DNA of 64,000 nucleotides from CAWBVG01 sp963792175 (GTDB lineage: Bacteria; Acidobacteriota; Vicinamibacteria; Vicinamibacterales; CAVVIG01): positions 1-64,000 of the forward strand of contig CAWBVG010000006.1 of the NCBI GenBank assembly GCA_963792175.1. Reading direction: 5' to 3'. Shown here piece by piece: positions 11,369-19,532 of this stretch (its first letter is position 1; each line of letters opens with the position of its first letter). The translations under genes were made by a program, and so were the position numbers. The notes under the pieces are model-generated. The model saw only the letters and a list, made by a program, of their open reading frames with translations. It had not been told where the DNA came from and did no database searches.

Positions 11369-13036
11369 GCGGCGGCGGTCGGCGGCGAGCCGCAAGCCGA
11401 GGCTGAAACCCTTGTCCTGCGGCGAGTGCGTGTAGCGGAGACCGCACCGGGCGCTGTTGGCGTCGAAGAACCAGCTGCCGCCGCGGATGACGCGTTTTGC
11501 TCCCTGCGCGGGGCCGTGCGGATCGATGTTGGCCGCGTCGCCCTCTGGATACGGTCCATACCAATCCGCGGTCCACTCCCAGACGTTGCCGTGCATGTCG
11601 AACAAACCCCACGGGTTGGCGGGGAATGCGCCAACCGCGGTCGTGCGCTGGCGGAACTCGCCGGCTGGAAACGACGCGTACGGCATCGCCCCTCTGTAGT
11701 TCGCCTGGGCGGTGGTCAGGTTCTCTCCCGTGGAGAACGGACCGGTCGTGCCGGCGCGGCAGGCGTATTCCCACTCGGCCTCGGTCGGCAGCCGATAGCG
11801 CAGCGTGGCCCCAGGCTGATCGTTGAGCTTCGCGACGAACTGGAGCGCGTCGAAGAACGTGACGTTCTCGACGGGGCATTTCGATCCGCAGTCACCGAAG
11901 CGGCTCGGCGACGTGCCCATCACCGAACGCCATTCCTGCTGCGTCACCTCGTGTTGCGCCAGCAGAAACGGACGGTTGATGACCACGTCGTGGAGCGTCT
12001 CGTCCTCGTTGCGGCCTGCCTCTCCCGTCGCGCTGCCCATCGTGAAGCGCCCGGGCATCAGCTCGACGAACGTCATGCCGGTCTGTGGATCGACGTAGGT
12101 CGGGCGCGGCGAGTGAATCTCTTCTTCGGCGCGCACGTCGAACCGGCGGAAACGGCCGTAGGTGGCGACGGTGTTGATGTTGTTGCCGTTGGCGAACGCG
12201 TAGCTCTCCCGCATCTCGAGCGGCACGCCGATGTCGAATCGATCGTCGGGCCGGAACGTGGTGGTCACCACCGCGCGGATCGAAGGCTGTTCGACGCGCA
12301 GCTCCGTCTTCACGACGCGGCCGCTGATGGCATCGATCCACAGCCGGCCATGAGCGAAGAGATTCGTGCCGGCCTCGCCGCGGACCATCGCCGGCGCCGT
12401 TTCCTCCTTGTAGTCCACGATCCAGACGTTGGCGCCCATGCCGCGATCTTCCTTCCCGAGCGAAAAGTGGAAGCGCGGCTGATAGCTTCGCTGGAGAACG
12501 GCGAGCGCCATCACCGGATTGCCGATCGTGCTGCGCATGTTGCCCAGGTTGTAGCGCGCGCCTTCGTCGCGAATCTGTTCGGCCTGCGCCATCGCGTCGG
12601 CCGCCGGATTCAGGAACAGCTTGGCCAGACGCGCTTCGCGATCGCGAACGACGACGCCGTCGACGGCGATGACGTCGCGGAACGGCACCAGCGCTTCGGT
12701 CTCCGGCGACTTGACCAGGAGAAAATCGGATCGCAGATCGCGGTGACGCGCGCGCGTCGATTCCGCGGCCGAGGGCGGCTGCGCGACGCCGCCGCGGCCG
12801 GTGAACGGACTGTAGGTCGGCAGGGGCGACGCGGCGTTCTGGGCGTACTGCTCCTCGGCGACGACGTTCTCGAACCGATCGACGAAGTAGTCGAGATACC
12901 ACGCGGCCCGGTTGAGCAGGCCTTCGAGCGTGACCGGATCGGCGGCGCGCAGATGGGCTGCGCCGGCGGCAATCGCGCTGACGATCAGCGCGAATGTGAA
13001 GCCTGAGACCGCCGATTGAGGCAGCCGCTTTCGCAT
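11366..13036 (-). CDS. Secreted protein with C-terminal formylglycine-generating-enzyme fold (SUMF1 domain)
   Basis: This is an intact 556-residue exported protein; a signal peptide ends around AAGAAHLRA. Residues of about 35-320 form a domain I recognise only as recurring in acidobacterial secreted proteins (YLDYFVDRFENVVAEEQY near its start). Residues of about 325-556 are an FGE/sulfatase-modifying fold: FTMGSATGE, EVTQQEW, PVENVTFFDA, YRLPTEAEWEYACRAG, FDMHGNVWEWTADWYG and VIRGGSWFF. The active-site cysteine pair of true formylglycine-generating enzymes is not conserved: the position after GGSW is FF rather than FC. It is therefore likely a binding or other non-oxidase member, possibly surface associated. 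The stop codon is the first codon of the large palindromic element. Confidence 0.85.
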   Translation of the reverse strand: MRKRLPQSAVSGFTFALIVSAIAAGAAHLRAADPVTLEGLLNRAAWYLDYFVDRFENVVAEEQYAQNAASPLPTYSPFTGRGGVAQPPSAAESTRARHRDLRSDFLLVKSPETEALVPFRDVIAVDGVVVRDREARLAKLFLNPAADAMAQAEQIRDEGARYNLGNMRSTIGNPVMALAVLQRSYQPRFHFSLGKEDRGMGANVWIVDYKEETAPAMVRGEAGTNLFAHGRLWIDAISGRVVKTELRVEQPSIRAVVTTTFRPDDRFDIGVPLEMRESYAFANGNNINTVATYGRFRRFDVRAEEEIHSPRPTYVDPQTGMTFVELMPGRFTMGSATGEAGRNEDETLHDVVINRPFLLAQHEVTQQEWRSVMGTSPSRFGDCGSKCPVENVTFFDALQFVAKLNDQPGATLRYRLPTEAEWEYACRAGTTGPFSTGENLTTAQANYRGAMPYASFPAGEFRQRTTAVGAFPANPWGLFDMHGNVWEWTADWYGPYPEGDAANIDPHGPAQGAKRVIRGGSWFFDANSARCGLRYTHSPQDKGFSLGLRLAADRRR

Positions 13037-13047
13037 GGGAAACCTGC

Positions 13048-13055
13048 ACTATACT
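13048..13055. promoter_or_regulatory. Overlapping divergent -10 elements
   Basis: The 42-bp gap between two divergent start codons contains ACTATACT. It reads as TATACT toward the serine hydrolase and TATAGT toward the FGE-fold gene. Both are good -10 hexamers at suitable distances. No strong -35 is visible for either. The serine hydrolase also has a clean ribosome-binding site AAGGAG (13066-13071), seven bases before its ATG. Confidence 0.45.
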
Positions 13056-13078
13056 GCAGCTTCGCAAGGAGATACGCC

Positions 13079-14318
13079 ATGTTGCGCCGCACACTTCCGC
13101 TCGTTTTTGCCGCGTTCGTCATCGTTCCGGCTCTCGCGCAGACGCCCATCATCTCGCCGACGACTCCGCAACGCGGAGTGATCGCGCCCGCGACGGGGAC
13201 GTATTTTCCCGAACGCCTCGACTGGCAGCACAAGAAGCCCGAAGAAGCCGGCATGAACGCTGCGGCGGTGAACGAAGCCGTGCAGTTGGCGATTGCGGCC
13301 GACACGCCGGGACCGCACGACATGACACAGTTCCTGACGAACAGCTTCGGCAAGGAGCCGTTCTTCAGCCTGATCGGGCCGGTCAAGGATCGCGGCCCGG
13401 CCAGCGGCCTGATCACGCGCCACGGATACATCGTCGCCGAGTGGGGCGATCCGAATCGCGCCGACATCACGCAACAGCGTGACGAAGACGTTCCTGACCA
13501 CGGTGGTCGGCCTGGCGGTTCAGCGCGGGTTGATCAAGGACGTGAACGACTACGCGCGCGACTACATGCCGCCGCACGTCGATCTGTTCGACGCGCCGCA
13601 CAACCAGAAGATCAAGTGGGATCACCTGCTGCGTCAGACGAGCGACTGGCAGGGGACGTTGTGGGACCGGCCGGACTGGGCGGATCGTCCGGTTGGCGCG
13701 ACGCTCGAGGAGCAGAAGAACCGCAAGCTGTGGGACCCGGGGACGCATTTCAAGTACAACGACGTCCGCGTGAACGTGATGGCGCTGGCGGCGTTGCAGG
13801 TCTGGCGGCGGCCGCTGCCGGACGTGCTGCGCGAAGAAGTGATGAATCCGATCGGCGCGTCGTCCACGTGGCGGTGGTACGGCTACGAGAATTCGTGGGT
13901 CGATCTCGACGGCCACAAGGTGCAGTCGGTGAGCGGCGGCGGGCACTGGGGCGGCGGCATGTTCATCAACTCGTACGACATGGCGCGCTTTGGCTATCTG
14001 TTCCTGCGCAACGGCAAGTGGAAGGATCGGTCGATCGTGTCGGAGAAATGGATCCAGATGGCGCGGACGCCGGGGCCGGACAACAAGACCTACGGCTACG
14101 CGAACTGGTACCTGAACACCGACCGCAAACCGTTGCCGTCGGCGCCGGCGACCGCGGTCCGGTTTGTGGGCAACGGGTCGAACATCATCTACATCGACTG
14201 GGAGAACGACATCGTCGCGGTGTTCCGGTGGATTCGCAACGACAAGGCGCTGGACCAGGTGGTCGGGAAAATGATGGAGTCGCTGAAGACGACCACGACG
14301 GCGGCGGCGGCGCGGTAG
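13079..14318 (+). CDS. Class C beta-lactamase-fold serine hydrolase, secreted, one frameshift
   Basis: This is a serine hydrolase of the penicillin-binding-protein/class C beta-lactamase superfamily, about 413 residues. The signal peptide is LRRTLPLVFAAFVIVPALAQ. The catalytic SxxK is SVTK, followed by TFLTTVVGLAVQRG. YND in HFKYNDVRVN fits the Y-x-N/S motif position, and HWGGG near residue 300 is the likely third motif. The frame shifts just before SVTK, near 13465, with good family sequence on both sides, so I join the two parts. The natural role may be cell-wall peptide or small-ester hydrolysis; resistance cannot be inferred. A strong terminator follows the gene. Confidence 0.85.
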
Positions 14319-14334
14319 GGTCGAGGTTTTTGAG

Positions 14335-14361
14335 AGCCGGGCTCGGGCCCGGCTTTCTTTT
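14335..14361 (+). terminator. Rho-independent terminator of the serine hydrolase gene
   Basis: A perfect 8-bp stem AGCCGGGC/GCCCGGCT (14335-14342 with 14347-14354) with a TCGG tetraloop is followed by TTTCTTTT. It lies 17 bp after the stop codon and separates this gene from the regulated promoter just downstream. Confidence 0.85.
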
Positions 14362-14369
14362 CGGCCCAT

Positions 14370-14398
14370 TTGACAAATAGATTTGTCTAATCGATACT
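14370..14398 (+). promoter_or_regulatory. Sigma-70 promoter with embedded operator for the HTH-SRPBCC gene
   Basis: A consensus -35 TTGACA (14370-14375), exact 17-bp spacer and -10 GATACT (14393-14398) form the best promoter of the window. A perfect inverted repeat GACAAAT-AG-ATTTGTC (14372-14387) overlaps the -35 and spacer. Such a site is a classic position for repression by an ArsR-like dimer, so the encoded HTH protein probably represses itself. The GTG start is eight bases after the -10, implying a leaderless or nearly leaderless mRNA. Confidence 0.75.
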
Positions 14399-14406
14399 CT
14401 CTGCCC

Positions 14407-15894
14407 GTGCAGGTCGTCACCGACTCGGCCCAGCTCGCGACGCTCCTGTCGCCCCTGCGCATGCGGGTGCTCGAGGAGATGCACGAGCCGCAGTCCGCCA
14501 CGAGCCTGGCGCCGCGCCTCGGTCTCTCGCGCCAGAAGCTGAACTACCACCTGCGCGAGCTCGAGCGGGAGGGGTTTCTCGAGCTGGTCGAGCAGCGACA
14601 GCGGCGCGGGTGTGTCGAGCGCCGGCTGCAGGTCACGTCCCGCGCCTTCGTCGTCAATCCGGCGATGCTCGGTGCGCTCGCCGACGATCCGGCGCAGACG
14701 CGCGATCGCTTCTCGAGCGCGTACCTGATTGCCGCCGCGACCTCGCTGATGCGCGACGTCACGCTGCTTCGGGAACGCGCCGCGGCGGTCGATCAGAAAC
14801 TCGCCACGTTCACGATGGAGTCCGAGATCCGGTTCGCGTCTCCCGCGGCGTTTCGCGAGTTCACGGAAGACCTGGCGTCGGCAGTCGCCGCGCTAGCCGT
14901 CAAGTACGACCGGCCGTCGTCGCCGGGAAGCCGAGGCTTCCGCGTCGCGATTGGCTCCTATCCCACCGTCACCAAGAGCGCACGCCAGGCCGCCGCCGAA
15001 GCGGCGCATCACCAGCGGAAACACCGACAGAAACCGAGCGAGGAGATCATGAAGGACCGTTCATCACCGACGAGGTCACAGGCGCACGAGATTGCGATCG
15101 ACGCGTCAGAGGAAGCGGTCTGGAAGGCGATCGCCGATGGCGAGGAGCTGACGCGGTGGTTCGTCGAGGCCGCGAAGGTCGAACCGGGAGTCGGCGGAAC
15201 GTTCTGGCTGTCATGGGACGGCGCCGAAGCAGGACGATGACAGCCGGATCGACGTGTGGGAGCCGAACAGCGGCTGCGCGTCACCCTGAAGCCGTTCGAG
15301 ATGGGCGCGGCCAAGTACGACGGCCGACGGCGATCGTCGAGGAGTACACCATCGAGCGCCGCGACGGCAAGACCGTGCTGCGCCTCGTGCGAATCGGGCG
15401 TTCCGAACACGCCCGAATGGGACGGGTTCTACGACGGCACCAATTCCGGATGGGCCGCAGTTCTTCCGCACGATGCGCCACTACCTCGAACACCACGCCG
15501 GCAAGCCGCGGACGACGATCAAGGTCGTCGGCAAGCTGCCCGGATCGCTCGAGGAAGCCTGGGCGCGCCTCACCGGACCCGGCGGGCTTGGATTCGAGCC
15601 GGCCGCCGGCAAGGCCTTCTCGACTCGCACCGGCGCGGGCGAAACGCTCAGCGGAGAGGTCGTGTTCGCCAGCGGGCCGAAGACGCTGGAATTGACGCTT
15701 CGCGAACTGGACGACGCATTTCTGGCCCACTCGATGTCGAGCTGGTGGCGGCGCTCAGTTCGTCTACAGCGCTGCTCTCGGTGTTTGGAAAGACGCCTGC
15801 CGAGGCCGAGGCGATTCGCGCGAAGTGGCAGACGTGGCTCACGACCGTGCTGAAGGTGGAAGCCGCTCCCGAAGGAACCGCGGCCACCTGTTGA
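14407..15894 (+). CDS. ArsR-like winged-helix regulator fused to two SRPBCC (AHSA1-like) domains, frameshifted
   Basis: Residues of about 1-80 form a winged helix (LLSPLRMRVLEEMHEPQSAT, then LGLSRQKLNYHLRELEREGF). After a helical linker comes a START/AHSA1-like domain (HEIAIDASEEAVWKAIADGE, then SRIDVWEPN, VLRLVRIG and EWDGFYDGTNSGW). A second such domain follows (TTIKVVGKLPGSLEEAW to LTTVLKVEAAPEG). The later half shifts frame about five times between 15225 and 15770, with recognisable family sequence in each piece. ArsR-SRPBCC gene pairs are common in soil bacteria; here both parts form one ORF across 15050, and a second SRPBCC unit is added. It is probably a ligand-sensing autorepressor. 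The GTG start at 14407 follows the promoter by eight bases. A TTG at 14383 lies inside the operator and is unlikely. Confidence 0.75.
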
Positions 15895-15915
15895 ATCAGG
15901 GTCGCATCCCTCGCG

Positions 15916-16845
15916 TCATCTCGGCCCCTGCGCGGTGGCCGGCGCCTTCGGCGCCTCGAGGACGTGCTGCCGCACGAGGAACTCGCGGATCTTCGCGTAC
16001 GCTTGCACGCGCTGAGTTGGCGTGCAGCAGTCGTACCCATGCTTGCCGCCCGCCATCGTCATCAGCTCGTTCGGCACGCCGGCGTCGGCGAGAGCCTTGT
16101 GCAGGCGGACGGATTGCGTGTAGGGGACGGTCGGATCGGCGTCGCCGTGAATCGTCAGGATCGGAGGCAGGCCGGGCCGAACGTAGGTGAGCGGGGACAC
16201 ACGCTTCGCGATCTGGTCGCGATCGAGCGCGCTGCCGAGCCACGTGACGGCGTACGCTTTCATGTTCGGACCGTCAAGCAGCTCGTTGACGTCTGAGATG
16301 CCGAACCAATTCACAATCGCCGCGACTTTCAGGTTGTCGGGGCCCGGGCACTGCCGATCCAATCCGGCCGAAGCCGGGAGCATGCCGGTCGTCAGTGCCA
16401 GATGGCCGCCGGCCGATCCGCCGGAGACGACGAGGCGATTGACGTCGATCCCGTACTCTTTGGCGTGCTGAATCACCCATCGCAGCGCGCACCGGCAGTC
16501 CTCGACGGCCGCCGGAGCGGAGGCCGTGCGCGCCAGCCGGTACTCGACGTTCACGACGTTCATGCCCATCGCGAGGTACGCCGGGATGCCCGTGGCCGAC
16601 TCCTTGACGCCGCCGGTCCAGCCGCCGCCGTGGATCCAGATCAGCGTCGGGAGGGGCTTGTCGGCCGTGCGGGTGACATAGAGGTCGAGCTTCGACTCGT
16701 AGTTGCTCGACGTCAGATACGTGACGTTGGGCACAATCCGATACTCAATTTCGAGTCGGGCCGCCCACGCCAGCGGCGAGTCCTGGGCGTGTGCCGGCGC
16801 GGACACGAGCGACAGCATCGAGAGCATCAATAGCTTCTTCATCAT
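15916..16845 (-). CDS. Secreted alpha/beta-hydrolase, esterase/lipase family (BD-FAE/Aes-like)
   Basis: This is an intact esterase of about 309 residues. The signal peptide is KKLLMLSMLSLVSAPAHA. The oxyanion motif is IHGGGW, the nucleophile elbow is VSGGSAGG, the acid is in IHGDADPTVPY and the histidine is in GGKHGYDCC, as in the hormone-sensitive-lipase-like esterases that deacylate small or sugar esters. The open frame extends upstream to 17010. The ATG at 16845 (or 16842) is preferred because GGAGGGG lies six bases before it and it places the signal peptide at the N-terminus. The gene is divergent from ada across a repeat-filled spacer. Confidence 0.88.
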   Translation of the reverse strand: MMKKLLMLSMLSLVSAPAHAQDSPLAWAARLEIEYRIVPNVTYLTSSNYESKLDLYVTRTADKPLPTLIWIHGGGWTGGVKESATGIPAYLAMGMNVVNVEYRLARTASAPAAVEDCRCALRWVIQHAKEYGIDVNRLVVSGGSAGGHLALTTGMLPASAGLDRQCPGPDNLKVAAIVNWFGISDVNELLDGPNMKAYAVTWLGSALDRDQIAKRVSPLTYVRPGLPPILTIHGDADPTVPYTQSVRLHKALADAGVPNELMTMAGGKHGYDCCTPTQRVQAYAKIREFLVRQHVLEAPKAPATAQGPR

Positions 16846-16904
16846 GCGTTCCCCTCCGTGCGAGCGCAGCTTACTACCCCAGGGCCGGTTGATGGAGCCG
16901 CACG

Positions 16905-16990
16905 CCCTCAGCTCGCCCCTAGCCCCTAGCCCCGACAGGGACCCTGGCATCGAGCGTGACCCCAGAGCTTCGGCGAGGCAGGGGCGCCGA
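16905..16990. repeat. Intergenic repeat (CCCCTAGCCCC and GCTTCGGCGAGGCAGG words)
   Basis: The spacer between the divergent esterase and ada genes carries CCCCTAGCCCCTAGCCCC. It also has GCTTCGGCGAGGCAGGGGC, the reverse complement of words in 5450-5572. The order of the two words is inverted relative to that copy, as expected if it is the same composite element on the other strand. Confidence 0.5.
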
Positions 16991-17041
16991 AGACTAGAAT
17001 TTGATCGCAAGGCGCGGATAGCGACGATGGTCCGTCAGCGC

Positions 17042-17047
17042 GATACT
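17042..17047 (+). promoter_or_regulatory. -10 element (GATACT) for ada
   Basis: GATACT ends six bases before the chosen ada ATG, so the transcript would start at or next to the start codon. No good -35 is seen, as expected if Ada itself activates the promoter, but I cannot identify an Ada box with confidence. Confidence 0.4.
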
Positions 17048-17053
17048 CGTCGC

Positions 17054-18190
17054 ATGAACGCGATGCCTCAGACAGCGCAGATCCTCAACAGCGCGGCGCG
17101 GTGGAATGCGGTGCTCGCGCGCGACCGCGGCGCCGATGGCCTGTTCGTGTACGCCGTCAGCTCGACCGGTGTGTATTGCCGTCCGTCCTGTCCCAGCCGC
17201 AGGCCCCGGCGCGACCGGGTTTCGTTTTTCGATACGCCGGCGGCCGCCGGCCATGCCGGCTTCCGTGCCTGCCGGCGTTGTCACCCGGAAGCAGCGACGA
17301 CGACCGATCCGTGGGTGGACAAGATCCGGCGCGCCTGCGTCTATTTGAGCAACGTGGAGGGTCATCCGTCGCTCGCCACGCTGGCGGCACGGCTCGGCGG
17401 CAGTCCCTATCACCTGCAGCGCAATTTCAAGCGGCTGGTTGGCGTGACACCGCGCGAGTACGCGGAAGCCTGTCGTCTGACGACCGTCAAGCGCCGGCTG
17501 CGACGAGGCACCGGCGTCACCGGGGCGATGCTGGATGCCGGCTACGGATCCAGCAGCCGCTTCTACGAACGCGCAGTGCCGAAGCTGGGTATGGCGCCCT
17601 CGGTGTATCAGCGTGGAGGTGCGGGCATGACGATTCGCTATTCCGTGGTCGATTCACCGCTCGGAAAACTGCTCGTCGCCGCGACCGCGCGAGGCGTGTG
17701 TGCGGTGTCGATGGGCGAGTCGGACCAGGCGCTCGCGACGGCGTTGACGCACGAATATCCGGCGGCCAGCATCGCCGAGGACGCGGGCGGGTTGGCGCGC
17801 TGGACCAGCGAGATCGTCGCGCACCTCGAGGGCCGTGAACCGCGTCTGGACCTGCCGATCGACGTCCGCGCGACGGCGTTTCAGTGGCAGGTGTGGCAGG
17901 CGCTGGCAGCGATTCCCTACGGTGAGACGCGGACCTACCGCGACATCGCGGCAACCATCGGACAGCCACGCGCCGTCCGCGCGGTCGCGCGCGCGTGCGC
18001 CACGAACCCTGTCGCCCTGGCAATTCCCTGTCATCGGGTGGTGCCGGCATCCGGGGGGACCGGTGGGTACCGATGGGGCGCCGATCGCAAGAAAGCGCTC
18101 CTCGGGCGGGAGGGGCTGGACGGGCGGGAGAGGCAGGAAGGGCAGGAAGGGCGGGAAGGGAAGAGACAACGGGCACGCCGGAGCGAGTAG
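17054..18190 (+). CDS. ada: Bifunctional Ada: DNA methyl-phosphotriester/O6-methylguanine methyltransferase and AraC-type activator
   Basis: Ada repairs alkylated DNA and activates the adaptive response. The N-terminal zinc/methyl-acceptor domain shows VYCRPSCPSRRPRRDRV and FRACRRCHPEA (cysteines of the C4 site). An AraC helix-turn-helix pair follows (LATLAARLGGSPYHLQRNFK). The methylguanine methyltransferase domain has the acceptor-cysteine motif AIPCHRVVPASGGTGGYRWG near residue 330. The ATG at 17054 was chosen because the alignable region begins at about residue 10. The last 25 or so residues (after KKALLGREG) are a Gly/Arg/Glu-rich tail encoded by a G-rich intergenic repeat and are probably not part of the ancestral protein. 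Confidence 0.92.
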   Translation: MNAMPQTAQILNSAARWNAVLARDRGADGLFVYAVSSTGVYCRPSCPSRRPRRDRVSFFDTPAAAGHAGFRACRRCHPEAATTTDPWVDKIRRACVYLSNVEGHPSLATLAARLGGSPYHLQRNFKRLVGVTPREYAEACRLTTVKRRLRRGTGVTGAMLDAGYGSSSRFYERAVPKLGMAPSVYQRGGAGMTIRYSVVDSPLGKLLVAATARGVCAVSMGESDQALATALTHEYPAASIAEDAGGLARWTSEIVAHLEGREPRLDLPIDVRATAFQWQVWQALAAIPYGETRTYRDIAATIGQPRAVRAVARACATNPVALAIPCHRVVPASGGTGGYRWGADRKKALLGREGLDGRERQEGQEGREGKRQRARRSE

Positions 18191-18255
18191 CGCCTTCGGT
18201 CGACCGACGAGGCCTCCCGTCCAGCCCATCCCGCATTTCCAGCCCCTCCGCCCTG
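18105..18255. repeat. GGCAGGAAGGGC-type palindromic element at ada 3' end
   Basis: The left arm is purine rich, with repeated words GGGCGGGA, GGCAGGAA and GGGCAGGAAGGGC (18105-18165). The right arm is pyrimidine rich (CCTCCCGTCCAGCCCATCCC and CCAGCCCCTCCGCCCTG, 18213-18255). The left arm is translated as the odd tail of Ada. The same design recurs at 22476-22556 and 53000-53076. Confidence 0.6.
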
Positions 18256-18261
18256 TACAAT
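18256..18261 (+). promoter_or_regulatory. -10 element (TACAAT) for the flavoenzyme gene
   Basis: TACAAT ends nine bases before the ATG at 18271, fitting a leaderless or nearly leaderless start. The -35 region lies inside the repeat element and is poor. Confidence 0.35.
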
Positions 18262-18270
18262 GTCCGCCCG

Positions 18271-19501
18271 ATGCCGACCAGATACGGCCAGTCCCCCTGG
18301 ATCGATCGATTCCCGAAGTCGCGTGTCCCCGCGCATCCCAGATACCGCGGTGCGGCGAAGACTGACGTCGTTGTCGTCGGCGGCGGTCTGACCGGGTGCG
18401 CGACCGCGTACACGTTTGCCGCCGCGGGCGTGAAGGTGATCCTCCTCGAGGCCGGGCAGATCGGTCGGGGCACGACCGCCCATCAAAGCGGCTGGGTTTC
18501 CGAAGAGCCGGGCGTGCGATTCGCCGATCTCGAAAAAGCGATAGGCGCGCGCGGTGCCGGCCGCGCCTTTCAGATGTGGCGACGGGCCGCGCTCGACTTC
18601 GCGGCGTTGCTGCGCAGGCTGGACGTGAAGTGCGATCTCGCAACCGCACCCGGCGCTGACGGTGGCGCGGACCCCGGAACAGGCGGCCCTGCTGAAACGC
18701 GAGCAGAAGATACGCCGTTCCGCCGGTCTCGACGCGCCCCTGTTGTCGGGCCGCGCCGTCGCGGCCGACATCGCGCTCGACGCCGGCACGGGACTCCGCA
18801 CGAAGGACGGCGCCACTCTCGATCCGTACCGCGCGTGCGTCGGCGTCGCCGCGGCCGCGGCGGCGCGCGGGGTTCAGCTGTTCGAACGATCGCCCGTCGT
18901 CAAGGTCACGTTCGGACGCAAGGATGCCGAAGTGTTCACGGCCGGCGGCAGGATTCGCGTCGCGCGCGTCGTCGTCGCCACCGGCCTGCCGACGACGCTG
19001 TTCAAGTCGCTCGCGCGCCACTTCTGGTTCAGGACGTCGTACCTCGCGCTGACCGCCCCGGTGCCGGCGGCGATGCGAAAGGCGCTGGGCCGCCGGGACG
19101 CGGTCGTGCGCGATCTGGCCGATCCGCCGCACACCGTGCGCTGGGTCGACGATCAACGACTGCTCGTCGCCGGCGCCGATGCGGCCGCAGTGCCTCCGCG
19201 CCAGCGCGAAAAAGCGGAAAAAGCGATCGTGCAGCGCACCGGCCAGTTGATGTACGAACTCTCGACTTTGTATCCAGATATCTCCGGCCTGCAGCCGGAC
19301 TTCGGGTGGGCTGCTGATTACGCGCGCACCGCTGAAGGACTGCCGTACCTGGGACCGCACCGAAACTTTCCGTGGCATCTGTTCGCATTCGGCGATTCGA
19401 GTCACAGCGTGACCGGTGCGTACCTGGCGAGTCGCGTTCTGCTACGACACTACTTCGAAGAAATGGATCCGGCTGACGAGCTCTTCGCATTCACCCGGTA
19501 A
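18271..19501 (+). CDS. FAD-dependent oxidoreductase, DAO family (gamma-glutamylputrescine oxidase-like), one frameshift
   Basis: This is a flavoprotein of about 410 residues. Near residue 30 it has DVVVVGGGLTGCATAYTFA and EAGQIGRGTTAHQSG, the FAD-binding start of the DAO family. The C-terminal end is typical too (DYARTAEGLPYLGPH, then LFAFGDSSHSVTGAYLASR). The frame changes near 18655, after LATAPGAD, and continues to 19501. Deamination or oxidation of an amine is the usual reaction; the substrate is unknown. No Rieske domain is present, unlike some relatives. A TonB-receptor gene starts 31 bp after it. Confidence 0.82.
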
Positions 19502-19519
19502 TCCCCCGATAAACCTCGG

Positions 19520-19525
19520 TATACT
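19520..19525 (+). promoter_or_regulatory. -10 element (TATACT) for the TonB-receptor gene
   Basis: TATACT lies seven bases before the receptor ATG, consistent with a leaderless transcript. A matching -35 is not obvious. Confidence 0.4.
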
Positions 19526-19532
19526 CGAAAAC

